The notes under the pieces were generated by a model. That model ran no database searches. It was given only the letters and a program-made list of their open reading frames with translations, and was not told where the DNA came from. The translations under genes and the position numbers were made by a program. From Betaproteobacteria bacterium (GTDB taxonomy: Bacteria > Bdellovibrionota_B > Oligoflexia > Silvanigrellales > Silvanigrellaceae): a DNA stretch of 64,000 bases. This document shows positions 55,614 through 63,882 of this stretch, piece after piece. The stretch lies in assembly GCA_016868315.1 (NCBI GenBank), contig VGHE01000009.1, positions 60,877 through 124,876 of the forward strand, in the 5' to 3' direction. Numbering within the stretch: the stretch's first letter is position 1; the number at the start of each line of letters is the position of its first letter.

Positions 55614-56064
55614 TTGAAGCTCTTCAAGATGCTTATTTTGTTATCTTTCATTGGAGTCTGTGCGTCTGGGTGCCGAGCCGACAAAGGCGATTCGGCGGGC
55701 ATCGAGGGCGAAGCCGAAATCCAGGCGAGCTTCACCCTGGGGAACACCGGGAATGGGTTCGGACGCTGCCGGCCGCTACCAATTCAAATCGACAAGCTGG
55801 GACGAAGCGCGCCAAAAACTAGGACTCAAAGATTTCTCACCTATCAGCCAAGACAGAGCAGCGGTGTATTTGATGCAGCGCAAGGGCACATACGCGTATG
55901 AAAATGTAAAGGATGCGCAGGATAGAACTCGTTTCAACGCTGCCACGTCATCACTGAGTTATGTGTGGGCTTCCTTGCCGCCCCAACGCTACAAAGGTCA
56001 AAAAGTGCGCACTTCCGATGAACTCTGTGTCGTATTTCAAAAAGCTCTTGAGAAAGACAAATAA
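55614..56064 (+). pseudogene. Broken lipoprotein lysozyme (lambda R-like)
   Basis: A TTG at 55614 with GGAGG upstream starts a lipoprotein signal (MLILLSFIGVCASGC). About 45 residues later the reading frame must shift by one base to continue as GSDAAGRYQFKSTSWDEARQ, then LGLKDFSPISQDRAAVYLMQ and YVWASLPPQRYKGQK, which match the C-terminal two thirds of phage lambda-type lysozyme. The N-terminal part with the catalytic Glu (SEGT-like) is not present in any frame. So the gene has both a deletion and a frameshift near 55740-55765. The unshifted frame runs to 55901 with no homology. It would have been an envelope-anchored peptidoglycan lytic enzyme. Confidence 0.75.
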
Positions 56065-56184
56065 GGCTTTTCTCAAGTAACGCCAATTTTACAATGCTGC
56101 TCGACCGCGCCACACATCGGCAAATGGTATCATCTGGTGGTCATTTTGATGTTCCAATTGATCACCACCGAAAGGCAGCGGCGC

Positions 56185-57558
56185 ATGTTTCTCAAGAGCA
56201 AAAAGCAAAAGTCTGCAGCCGGAGAGGTCTCCGGTTCTGAAATTCAAAACCAAATAGGTCCGGCTAAGAAGCGAGAGATCTTTTCGTGGGCAATGTTTGA
56301 CTTTGCAAACTCAAGCTACACAACTGTTGTCATAACAGCGGTTTTCTCGGCTTATTTTGTCGATTATATCGTTCCCAAAGACTCAACCATGAAAGACAGC
56401 TCGTGGTCGATAGCGATTGCCACCTCAACGATTTTGGCGCTCGTTCTGTCTCCCTTTGCCGGAGCTGTTTGCGATCTGAGCGGACGCAAAAAGCGTTACC
56501 TAACCTACAGTACCATTTTGTGTGCAATAACCACTGCACTGCTGTATTTTGTGGGTGCAGGAGACGTGTGGCAAACCATTCTGCTCATCACGATAAGTAA
56601 TGCCGCGTTCATGCTCAGTGAGACTTTCTGTGGAAGTTTCCTCCCCGATTTGGCCAACAAAGAGAACATGGGACTCATTTCAGGCATTGGATGGGGGCTA
56701 GGCTACTTCGGAGGACTCGCGAGCCTCGCAGCTGTCATGGTCATTTTGGGAAAAACTGAGGGTGTGGAATCCGGAGAAATTGTTGCACGGCATCAGCTTG
56801 CTATGGTTGCCACCGGCGCGTTTTTCCTCTGTGCAGCTCTTCCAACTCTTTTGTTTGTGAAAAACAGAAGCCGACCTGCCGTCGGATTCGAAAGCGCATC
56901 ATTCGCGCAGCTTGTTGCCGCAGGACTGGCTCGCTTCAAAGAAACAGCAAAAACTGCACGCGAACACAAAACTCTATTCCGGTTTCTGCTCGCCTTCATG
57001 GTTTACATGGCCGGGCTCGATGCCGTGGTCAAGTTCGTTGGTATTTACGCCAAAAAAGAGCTTGCCTTTGAGATGTCAGACATCACAAAAATGTTTCTCA
57101 TCCTCCAGTTGAGCGCCGCCGCTGGCGCAGTGGGATTCGGATTTCTCGAATCAAAATTCGGTGCGAAAAAAACAGTTCTAGCAACACTCGTTTGGTGGAT
57201 CTGCGGAATTCTTGGAATCTACTTCATTGATAGACTCTCAGGTGCAACCGGCTGGGGACGAAAAGAGCTCTTCTTTGGCATCTCGCTGATTGCCGGCTCA
57301 GGAATTGGTGCAACACAGAGCTCGAGCCGCGCCGTGGTCGGACTTCTGGCTCCTGCCAAGCACAGTGCAGAGATGTTCGGTTTCTGGGGATTCTTTTCGC
57401 GCTTGGGAACGCTTTTGGGCGTGATGTTCGGATTCCTCTCGGATGCAGTGGGACGCCAGGAAGCTCTGCTGCTTCTGGTCGCCTTCTTTGCAATTGGTGG
57501 AATCATGCTGTTGCCGCTTAAAATTGATGAAGCTGCGACGGAGATGAAAGACAAGTAA
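56185..57558 (+). CDS. UMF1-family (Atg22-like) MFS transporter
   Basis: A 457-residue membrane protein with about 12 predicted helices. The first helix region FSWAMFDFANSSYTTVV is the hallmark of the UMF1/Atg22 family of the major facilitator superfamily, and the loop LSPFAGAVCDLSGRKKRYL matches the MFS loop 2-3 motif. SAEMFGFWGFFSRLGTLLG near the end is likewise conserved. The yeast relative Atg22 exports amino acids; bacterial substrates are unknown. The ATG at 56185 is preferred for the AAAGG upstream; the frame opens earlier at 56137. It has no clear partner gene. Confidence 0.82.
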   Translation: MFLKSKKQKSAAGEVSGSEIQNQIGPAKKREIFSWAMFDFANSSYTTVVITAVFSAYFVDYIVPKDSTMKDSSWSIAIATSTILALVLSPFAGAVCDLSGRKKRYLTYSTILCAITTALLYFVGAGDVWQTILLITISNAAFMLSETFCGSFLPDLANKENMGLISGIGWGLGYFGGLASLAAVMVILGKTEGVESGEIVARHQLAMVATGAFFLCAALPTLLFVKNRSRPAVGFESASFAQLVAAGLARFKETAKTAREHKTLFRFLLAFMVYMAGLDAVVKFVGIYAKKELAFEMSDITKMFLILQLSAAAGAVGFGFLESKFGAKKTVLATLVWWICGILGIYFIDRLSGATGWGRKELFFGISLIAGSGIGATQSSSRAVVGLLAPAKHSAEMFGFWGFFSRLGTLLGVMFGFLSDAVGRQEALLLLVAFFAIGGIMLLPLKIDEAATEMKDK

Positions 57559-57576
57559 ACAAGCAGGCCACCTCGA

Positions 57577-57996
57577 TCACTGGTCTCCCAGTGCAACGCA
57601 GATAGCCTCAGAAGGATCTGAGGGCGTGCCGCCCGACAGAGCGACAATGTAGAAGCATTTCTGGTTACCGACGACCGCAGCGGCCTCAGCAGCACGAATC
57701 TGCTGAGGCGTCACGGTGTAGCTCTGCTTTGACTCTGTGCCTGCAGTTATCGACGCAACTTTTGCTGAACCTTTCAATTTGAGCTTGTCGGCAACGAAAT
57801 AAATGTCGAAGGAATCCGCAGTTCCAATCGTCTGCTCCCAAACCAGGGTCAATTTACCAATTCCAACCGATGCGCCACCGCCACCTGAATCCGAACGCAC
57901 CGGCTTTTCAGGCCACTGAAGAACATTTTTCTCCTGCGTGCTGCAAGAAAAAACCAGAGTGCAGATCATAAGCGTCCGCATTAAAGCAGACTGCAT
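57577..57996 (-). CDS. Lipoprotein with fibronectin III-like domain
   Basis: A 139-residue protein with a lipobox (LVFSC, Cys18) and a Gly/Ser linker (SDSGGGGAS), followed by about 95 residues resembling one FnIII-like beta-sandwich (LTLVWEQTIGTADSFDIYFV ending CFYIVALSGGTPSDPSEAIC). The two late Cys residues probably pair. AGGAG precedes the ATG by six bases. It starts eight bases after the LPMO-like gene and is likely made with it; a role in binding a polymer or cell surface is only inference from domain type. Confidence 0.7.
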   Translation of the reverse strand: MQSALMRTLMICTLVFSCSTQEKNVLQWPEKPVRSDSGGGGASVGIGKLTLVWEQTIGTADSFDIYFVADKLKLKGSAKVASITAGTESKQSYTVTPQQIRAAEAAAVVGNQKCFYIVALSGGTPSDPSEAICVALGDQ

Positions 57997-58004
57997 ACAC
58001 TCTC

Positions 58005-58559
58005 CTAAGGGCTAGGCTGAATCTTGAGATTCATGGGCTTGGGTGGTTTGGCGCCTACTTTGGGCTCAACACTAACGGCGTCACTCAACCTTATGTCACT
58101 GCAAGAATAGTACCGAGATGGAAAATCAGGATTCTCGGTCATGACCTGCACAAGTTGGAGTGAGCATTTCTCACAGTAAACATTCGGCAGGTTGATGTTG
58201 GCCGTGTACAAGTGATTCCGCCCTTCGACAATCGGATTATTCTGGGTGTCATTTACTGTCACCAAAGGGCTCGTAAACCCACTCAGAGGAGTTTCATTTT
58301 CACCCAGAAGATAGACTTCAAAATAACCTGGGTGATTGATTGTCTCCTCAAATTCGACAGCAATGGCTTGACCCGGTCGGTAGCTCTTGGGTGTTGTTGT
58401 GCGGGAAGCACCGCCACAAGGCGGAGTCTTAAGCCCCGAAGACAAATCTCGTGGCGGCGAAACTGCACTGCCCGCTTTCCAGCGGGCATGCCCCTGCGCG
58501 CTGGAAATGGCGAACAGTGAAACACAACCGAAGAACATCATCAAAACCAAACGCATCAT
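58005..58559 (-). CDS. SCE4755-type LPMO-like copper protein
   Basis: A 184-residue exported protein. The signal peptide ends ISSAQG, so the mature chain begins HARWKAG: an N-terminal His is the first half of the copper histidine brace of lytic polysaccharide monooxygenases. The second His is in ETINHPGYFEVYL, a motif shared with the SCE4755 family of LPMO-like proteins. Four further Cys (PPCGG, VYCEKCS, YYSCSD) could make two disulfides. LPMOs oxidatively cleave polysaccharides such as chitin; activity of this family is unproven and some relatives handle copper instead. AGAGG stands eight bases before the ATG. Middle gene of a three-gene unit. Confidence 0.8.
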   Translation of the reverse strand: MMRLVLMMFFGCVSLFAISSAQGHARWKAGSAVSPPRDLSSGLKTPPCGGASRTTTPKSYRPGQAIAVEFEETINHPGYFEVYLLGENETPLSGFTSPLVTVNDTQNNPIVEGRNHLYTANINLPNVYCEKCSLQLVQVMTENPDFPSRYYSCSDIRLSDAVSVEPKVGAKPPKPMNLKIQPSP

Positions 58560-58584
58560 GAGAAAAGCCTCTTGTTGGCTAAAA

Positions 58585-59052
58585 TCAGCGACATGGACTC
58601 ACTTCGCCACTGGGCAAAATCGTATTGCACAACACAGCCGTCTTCAGAACTGCAGAGAGAACGTTCGACTCACGCAAATCCGCATAACTCAAATCTGCTC
58701 CCTGTAGGCTGACAACTGTCGCGAGGTCGGCTCGACGCATTCTCGCGAAGCGAAGATTCGCATCCGCAAGATTGGCAGCATTAAGATCCGTACCGCTGAG
58801 TTCCGCGCCTTCAAGAATGGCACTGCGCAGATCGAGACCTGAAAGCTCCGAGCGTCTCAGCCAGCACATCCGGCACTCCTTCGTCGTCTTCAAATGCTGT
58901 TCAGCTGACTCCGTATTGAAGAAGCGCTCATCGCGCTTCCCGGCCGGATTCAAGAACACAACCAGCATCACCAAAATCAGTGCCCATAGATTCAAACAAA
59001 CCTCCGCCCATTCAATAATTATATCGTCAAAGTTACTAAAAATATTAGACAT
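58585..59052 (-). CDS. Membrane-anchored pentapeptide repeat protein
   Basis: A 155-residue protein with one TM helix (about 15-35, LWALILVMLVVFLN), a Cys pair (ECRMCWLRR) and then pentapeptide repeats of A(D/N)LxX form (LSGLDLRSAILEGAELSGTD, NAANLADANLRFARM, GADLSYADLRES) that form a right-handed quadrilateral helix. The CxxC entry before the repeats is usual for this class. Function is unknown. The ATG 59052 has no strong RBS and the frame is open upstream. First gene of the unit with the LPMO-like gene 25 bases downstream. Confidence 0.75.
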   Translation of the reverse strand: MSNIFSNFDDIIIEWAEVCLNLWALILVMLVVFLNPAGKRDERFFNTESAEQHLKTTKECRMCWLRRSELSGLDLRSAILEGAELSGTDLNAANLADANLRFARMRRADLATVVSLQGADLSYADLRESNVLSAVLKTAVLCNTILPSGEVSPCR

Positions 59053-59136
59053 TTTTACAAACAACAGCAGACATAACGGGAAATATTGAATTTTTTTAGG
59101 CTGTGGTGCATCTATCCGGCGAGGCAGGTGGCCGTC

Positions 59137-60015
59137 ATGAACACACAGAACATCATATGGGGAGTTGGTCTGAGACCAGCACACTACTCCGACTGGCATA
59201 CGCAGACAAAAATTCCTGCACTCGAAATCATGGCCGACAACCTTTTACACCACCGCGGCGGCCCCGCACTCTGGCACACCAAACGCATTGTGGATCGCGC
59301 TGCGCTCTGTGTCTTGCATGGGGTGGGAATAAACATTGGCGGTCTCTCGCCGCTTTCAACAAAATATCTCGGCGGTCTCAAAGACCTCATTCAAATTTTC
59401 AAGCCCAGAGTTGTTTCTGACCATCTCTGCTTCACACAGGCTCGAGGAATACAGAGTTATGAGCTCCTTCCGCTGATGCGTACGAAAAAAGCGATCGAAC
59501 ATGCCTCAGCTCGCATCGACCGCATACAACAAGCCCTTGGTGTCCGCTTTTCCATTGAGAACGTATCAGCCTACGTCAACTACAAAGATGATGCGTTCCC
59601 GGAGGGCGAATTCGTGAGTGAAATTGCCCAGCGCAGTGGCTGTGGAATTTTGCTCGATGTAAACAACGTTTACGTCAGCGCCATGAATTTTAATCTCAAC
59701 CCTGAGGACGAAATCAAACGTTTCGACCTGAATGCGGTCACGCAGATTCACGTTGCTGGCCACAGCACGCGGGATGATTTTCTCTTTGACACACATGACA
59801 GTGCTGTGTGTGCCGAGGTTTGGGAGCTTTTGAAAAAGACCCTCGGTTCGTTGCGTTTCTCAGAAAACAAAATTTTGCCCATTATCCTCGAGAACGATGA
59901 ACGCAACACGAGCCTGAAAACACTTCTGGATGAGCTCAAGAATGGCTCTCAATTCTGCGGTGAAGGTATTTCAATAGGTCAACCTCCGCACAGCTCCGGT
60001 GAATCGCATGTCTGA
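59137..60015 (+). CDS. DUF692 multinuclear iron oxidase (BufB/MbnB-like)
   Basis: A 292-residue TIM-barrel protein of the DUF692 family. Metal-site segments are recognisable: EIMADNLLHHRGG (about residue 30), VLHGVGINIGG (about 63), VSDHLCFTQ, SIENVSAYV, LLDVNNVYVS and IHVAGHSTRDD followed by FDTHD. MbnB and BufB use a di- or tri-iron centre to modify cysteines of a copper-binding peptide. The usual peptide precursor is not adjacent. The ATG at 59137 is preferred to an upstream ATG. Its end overlaps the DUF2063 gene by eight bases. Confidence 0.82.
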   Translation: MNTQNIIWGVGLRPAHYSDWHTQTKIPALEIMADNLLHHRGGPALWHTKRIVDRAALCVLHGVGINIGGLSPLSTKYLGGLKDLIQIFKPRVVSDHLCFTQARGIQSYELLPLMRTKKAIEHASARIDRIQQALGVRFSIENVSAYVNYKDDAFPEGEFVSEIAQRSGCGILLDVNNVYVSAMNFNLNPEDEIKRFDLNAVTQIHVAGHSTRDDFLFDTHDSAVCAEVWELLKKTLGSLRFSENKILPIILENDERNTSLKTLLDELKNGSQFCGEGISIGQPPHSSGESHV

Positions 60016-60814
60016 AAAGAACATAGAAACAACACTTCCCTTTATATATCAGTGGTCGTTTGTCGAGTGGATGACCTCGCTCGATGCACGCACGCCTTTA
60101 GAGTCTGAACTGTGCGACGTAGTCACATCGGAATCACTGTACAGGCTGGAAACCTACCAGAGTAGCTTCTTGAGCCGTATTTCGAGCAATCTCTCTGAGA
60201 CCATCTTCGAAACATGCGAGAATCTCTTTGGCGCTGAAGTTGTGGCAAAAGTATTGGCTGGGTTCTTCAAATTTCATCCGCCCACAGCGGATTCTATCAC
60301 CGATGCTCCGATACAACTTCCAGAACACCTTCGGGCAACTGCCGACACAAAAGAGGCTCTCCTTTTCGCCGACGTAGCCGATGTGTGCATGATGCGTTGG
60401 AGAATATTGACTGCCGAGGATCCGCATGGAGTTTCTCCGCGCGGAGATACCCCACTCGATGCAGTTCATCTCTTGAGCCCGAGCGAATACATTGCCCCAA
60501 GCGGGAAGCATGACCTCGCCGCTGCCTGGGAGGCTGGGTCAGAAAAGACTTCTGAGCACCTGCCCGACTCACTCTTTAATGACTCTGCTGGTCTTCTATT
60601 GGTGAAGTCCTCTCCCACAGATCTCACTTTCGTGAGAGTCCCCACCAAACTCAATGAATTTGTCCGGGCACTCGTCGCCGGACTTTCAATTGAATATGCT
60701 ACTGACGCCTTCGAGCAAAGTGCTGCTGCTGACGCCGAAAATTGTCTGGCTCTCCTGACTGAATTCATGGCCAAGATGCAGGCTCAGGGGCTTCTGACTC
60801 AAAGGAGCCCATAA
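60008..60814 (+). CDS. DUF2063 partner protein (BufC/HvfC-like)
   Basis: A 268-residue protein that by its place right after a DUF692 gene, and by a helical N-terminus with the family's YxxSFxxR pattern (LETYQSSFLSRISSNLSETI) and AGFFKFHPPTADSI, is the DUF2063 partner that in MbnC/BufC recruits the precursor peptide to the oxidase. The ATG at 60008 lies inside the end of the DUF692 gene; GTG 59999 is also in frame. The C-terminal half is divergent. Confidence 0.75.
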   Translation: MSEKNIETTLPFIYQWSFVEWMTSLDARTPLESELCDVVTSESLYRLETYQSSFLSRISSNLSETIFETCENLFGAEVVAKVLAGFFKFHPPTADSITDAPIQLPEHLRATADTKEALLFADVADVCMMRWRILTAEDPHGVSPRGDTPLDAVHLLSPSEYIAPSGKHDLAAAWEAGSEKTSEHLPDSLFNDSAGLLLVKSSPTDLTFVRVPTKLNEFVRALVAGLSIEYATDAFEQSAAADAENCLALLTEFMAKMQAQGLLTQRSP

Positions 60815-60852
60815 AGAATCAACGCGTTTTTAAAAATGAGACGAAGGCTGAT

Positions 60853-61047
60853 TTACGGACGCTGAACTCCTTTTGAGCCACGACACCTATCAGAACAATA
60901 CCGTACCTCATCCCAACACCGTTCCCACTTTTTGCGCCAGTTGAAGGGACGCCCACACGCAGCACAGGGCTTACTGGGCAGGTTTGACTTGGTGTAGCGC
61001 ACCTGACTCTCTTCCTTGGAACCACCCTTGATACTGCTCTGCTTCAT
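60853..61047 (-). CDS. DUF2256 zinc-ribbon-like small protein
   Basis: A 64-residue basic protein with the DUF2256 pattern: [20 protein letters not shown] followed by [16 protein letters not shown]. Two Cys pairs (CAAC, and CSDRC with an added Cys) probably hold a zinc ion. Function is unknown; the family is often next to photolyase or cryptochrome genes, but the photolyase in this window is 22 kb away. The ATG at 61047 has no strong RBS in view. Confidence 0.85.
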   Translation of the reverse strand: MKQSSIKGGSKEESQVRYTKSNLPSKPCAACGRPFNWRKKWERCWDEVRYCSDRCRGSKGVQRP

Positions 61048-61209
61048 TCTCTATGCCCTACTCATTGTATTCCAGAGTTTTTGACCCAAAAATTCTCGAA
61101 GACTCTTAGCACAATACGCGCGCTGCTCAATCTTTGAAGCAAATATTCCGATTTCGATGCTGGACTTTATCAAAATTAGAACTTCACTTTTACGCCTTTG
61201 GAGGCTTCT

Positions 61210-62103
61210 ATGAAAAGAATTTTTGCGCACAAGTCAATTCTCCCGCTCGTTGTACTCAGTGTTGTTGCTACGGCATGTTCAGACGGAAGTGCGCTCAATG
61301 CGCTCTCATTGGAGCAAAAAAAACTTGCTCAAAGCGAATCTAGCACGACAAAATCAGCTGATAGCGAAGGAAATTCTAGTTCAGCAGTCGGCACTCGAAC
61401 TCAAGAAAAAAATCTGAAAGTTAGCCTAAGAACTATCGACATCGAAGGATTACAAACCGTAGGACTCGAGGCGGTTCAGGAAGCACGACGAGCTGGACAT
61501 TCAACCGATGCGATTGTTGCACAAGCGCTGAGTTCCAGTTTTGCAATGAGCGAGGAAGCTCTCTCGTTTCTTGGCATTTCCAAATTCGTTTTGAAGCAAT
61601 ACGGAACATCTGCTGTTGAGGGTGTGAATGCCATGGGGCTAGCATCTGTTGAACGTGCGCGCGCTGCGGGAGTCAAAGATTCTGAGATCATCACTTACGC
61701 CAAACTTCAAGGAATCTTTTTTGGAGAAAATGCACTCAACTCTCTAGGGCTGAGCAAGTACGTTCTGAGCCGTTATGGCAGTGGTATCGTCGAAGGCGTT
61801 AAGGCGATGGGTTTGCCTGCAGTTGACAAAGCTCGCGCTGCAGGTCTCAAAGATTCTGAAATCATAACCTACGCTAAGCTTCAGGGAATCTTTTTTGGTG
61901 ACCGCGCTCTGGTCTCTCTTGGGCTGAACAAATATGTACTCAGTAACTACGGCACAGCAGTGGTGGAAGGGGTGCTTGCAATGGGACTCGCAGCAGTCGA
62001 TAGAGCTCGCGCTGCGGGACTCTCGGATGCTGAAATTAAGATCTATGCAAAACTTCAGGGTATTGCATTTGGAGAGAGAGCACTGAATTCCTTGGGTGTG
62101 TGA
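61210..62103 (+). CDS. Lipoprotein made of 58-residue tandem repeats
   Basis: A 297-residue protein: lipoprotein signal (VVATAC, Cys23), an 50-residue Ser/Lys/Glu linker, then four tandem repeats filling the remainder. Each unit begins (V/I)EG and runs through MGLxxVxxARAAG, DSEIITYAKLQGIFFG and ALNSLGLSKYVLSRYG; it is mostly helical. I know no family with this repeat. ATG 61210 is chosen because GAGG stands six bases upstream. A terminator follows the stop. It would form an elongated periplasmic or surface solenoid. Confidence 0.75.
   Translation: MKRIFAHKSILPLVVLSVVATACSDGSALNALSLEQKKLAQSESSTTKSADSEGNSSSAVGTRTQEKNLKVSLRTIDIEGLQTVGLEAVQEARRAGHSTDAIVAQALSSSFAMSEEALSFLGISKFVLKQYGTSAVEGVNAMGLASVERARAAGVKDSEIITYAKLQGIFFGENALNSLGLSKYVLSRYGSGIVEGVKAMGLPAVDKARAAGLKDSEIITYAKLQGIFFGDRALVSLGLNKYVLSNYGTAVVEGVLAMGLAAVDRARAAGLSDAEIKIYAKLQGIAFGERALNSLGV
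61441..62100 (+). repeat. 174-bp tandem coding repeats, 3.8 copies
   Basis: Units start at 61441, 61615, 61789 and 61963, an exact 174-bp (58-codon) period; the last is cut to 46 codons by the stop. Units 2, 3 and 4 are close to each other in protein (for example SEIITYAKLQGIFFG in 2 and 3), while unit 1 is much more diverged, suggesting that the inner units arose by recent duplication. Confidence 0.95.
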
Positions 62104-62125
62104 GAGAGCATTATTCAACTTAACA

Positions 62126-62159
62126 AATTTCCGGGGTACTCGTACCTCGGATTTTTTTC
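62126..62159 (+). terminator. Rho-independent terminator
   Basis: CCGGGGTAC and GTACCTCGG (62131-62150) form a stem with one G-U pair and are followed by A and seven T. It lies 27 bases after the repeat lipoprotein stop. Confidence 0.8.
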
Positions 62160-62264
62160 ACTCTCGAAGCTTCTTTTTTTTGCTCTCCTTGAACTCGACG
62201 TGGTATTTTCCGCTCCAAGTTGCATCTTACTAAACCAGAGAAATACACAAGAAGGCTTAATACT

Positions 62265-62804
62265 GTGATTCAGTGTCATGTATTCGTCGCCATAAGTCTT
62301 GATGGCTACATTGCTCGTGAAGATGGGCAAATTGACTGGCTCGAGCAGTACAATGCTCTCCTACCAAAGGGAGAGGACTGTGGTTACGCAAGTTTTTATG
62401 AGTCGATGGACTGTGTTGTTCTGGGCCGAAAAAGCTTCGAGAAGGTTCTATCTTTCTCTCAATGGCCATACTCAGGCAAGCCGGTGATTGTCATGAGCCG
62501 AAGTGCCAAAGAGCAAATGTTAGCTCAGCCACAGGGCGTCACGTTTTCATCCAAAACTCCGGCTGAACTTCTCACACGGCTCGAGGATGACGGCTTCAAG
62601 AACGTGTATGTTGACGGTGGTGAACTCATCCAATCATTTCTGCAACTCAATTTGATTCAATCAATTACAATGACGCGTATTCCAATTTTGTTGGGACAAG
62701 GAAAAAGTGTCTTCGGCAAACTCGATTCTGACAAAAAACTTTTACTTAAAACATCCAGAAGCTGGTCGTTTGGATTCGTCCAGGATCGCTACGATTTGCC
62801 CTGA
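62265..62804 (+). CDS. Dihydrofolate reductase-like (RibD C-terminal family) protein
   Basis: A 179-residue protein of the bacterial DHFR/RibD-C superfamily. It opens with VFVAISLDGYIAREDGQIDW, has CVVLGRKSFEKVL (NADPH site) and YVDGGELIQSFLQLNLI, and ends with IPILLGQGKSVFG. Such YwjB/YyaP-like proteins are predicted NADPH reductases with unknown substrates. The probable start is GTG 62265 with GAAGG ten bases upstream; TTG 62220 would add 15 residues lacking homology. Confidence 0.78.
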   Translation: MIQCHVFVAISLDGYIAREDGQIDWLEQYNALLPKGEDCGYASFYESMDCVVLGRKSFEKVLSFSQWPYSGKPVIVMSRSAKEQMLAQPQGVTFSSKTPAELLTRLEDDGFKNVYVDGGELIQSFLQLNLIQSITMTRIPILLGQGKSVFGKLDSDKKLLLKTSRSWSFGFVQDRYDLP

Positions 62805-63091
62805 GCTGTGCCAAAAGTCAGTGCTAAATCAAGCATAGTAGCAGCAATGCCAACATCGGCCGCTGAAGTAGAGGCTAAACGAGGGGCACCGGCAGTTCCC
62901 AAGCGATTATGTCGGGTGGGGTCACGCGACCAGTCGGTTGGCCTGCCTCTCAGTCAGCTTGAGAGATAACCACGGTCATTTTCGGTTGAGAATTGCATCG
63001 GTTGAGAATTCTCTAAACTAGTCCGGTTTCGTGACCGTTATGCGAGCCAGTTTTGGCGGAAGCTATTCAATGAGTGATATAAGGAGAATTC
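62805..63091. other. Intergenic gap with 16-bp spaced direct repeat
   Basis: No supported gene. CGGTTGAGAATT occurs at 62983-62994 and 62999-63010 (period 16). On the minus strand a frame from about 62958 to 62797 encodes some 50 ordinary-looking residues (ending IAATMLDLALTFGTAQGKS) with no start or RBS, possibly a gene remnant. GGAG lies nine bases before the lipoprotein ATG at 63092. Confidence 0.4.
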
Positions 63092-63718
63092 ATGAAACTG
63101 TGCTTATGGATCGCTTGTGTTGTTATTTTCCCTGCACTCAGTTTTGGCTGTAACAATCCTTCCGGTGAATCAGCAACTCCGCGCAAGTCGAGCTCCGACC
63201 AAAAAGATTCGAAGTCATCAGCGCAACCGTCTCAACCTGATTCAAAAGAGGCACATTTACTTTCTATTCCAGCGGGAAACTCTTTTGTCGTGAGTTGTTC
63301 AAAAACAATCAAAATACCAACCGTAGGAAATCCGATAAACGCGAGCAGTTCTTCCGGAATAGATGCTGCAATTCTGCTCGCTGAGCTCTCACAGAAAAAT
63401 GGCGTTAAGATCTGCGCTGAGTATTATGCGAGTTCAGGGGACCAAGAGCGGGCTTTCCTCATCGATGATATGGGAGGCGGAAGTTGCAAAAACAATGATA
63501 CGGTCGCTTCTGCCGAGTTAAGCTTGAAGAATGGCTGCCCAGCTCCGCAAACAGGCTCTCAGTCGCTGAGCAAAACAGGTGCAAAGGCGTACAGGAGAAG
63601 CACAGTGTACATCAGCGGCGCATCCGCTGAACAGTTGAAGAAGCTCAGTGAAGGATGGGCGAATCTAAACTTGGATCCAACGGCGGATGAAGTCAGACGC
63701 ACGGATGACCTAAAATAA
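63092..63718 (+). CDS. Lipoprotein of unknown function
   Basis: A 208-residue protein with a lipoprotein signal (ALSFGC, Cys20) and a 35-residue Ser/Lys/Pro-rich linker, then a domain of about 150 residues with four Cys (VVSCSK, VKICAEY, GGSCKN, NGCPAP) that may form two disulfides. I do not recognise the family. AAGGAG stands seven bases before the ATG. Single gene; the next feature is the end of the rRNA operon on the opposite strand. Confidence 0.7.
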   Translation: MKLCLWIACVVIFPALSFGCNNPSGESATPRKSSSDQKDSKSSAQPSQPDSKEAHLLSIPAGNSFVVSCSKTIKIPTVGNPINASSSSGIDAAILLAELSQKNGVKICAEYYASSGDQERAFLIDDMGGGSCKNNDTVASAELSLKNGCPAPQTGSQSLSKTGAKAYRRSTVYISGASAEQLKKLSEGWANLNLDPTADEVRRTDDLK

Positions 63719-63835
63719 AATCCTAGAGTAGAATACTACGAGTGGGTTCAATTATCGAACATCATATTATCGCTCTTGCTTGAGCCAATCTATGTGTCAT
63801 TTCAGACCCGAATTGATTTCCTGGAAACAGCGAAC

Positions 63836-63871
63836 AAAAAAAATCCCCGAAGGATTTCTCCCTCGGGGATT
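63836..63871 (-). terminator. Rho-independent terminator of the rRNA operon
   Basis: On the minus strand AATCCCCGA (63863-63871) pairs with TCGGGGATT (63842-63850) and is followed by eight T (63836-63843). It starts a dozen bases after the 5S rRNA. Confidence 0.92.
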
Positions 63872-63882
63872 CGGAATAAAAA

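Noticed and set aside
55614-55901. Separate small lipoprotein of 95 residues
   Set aside because: Its second half has no homology and is better explained as the out-of-frame reading of the lysozyme gene.
61441-62100. Repeats considered as a CRISPR or minisatellite
   Set aside because: The 174-bp units are coding, in one frame, with no spacers.
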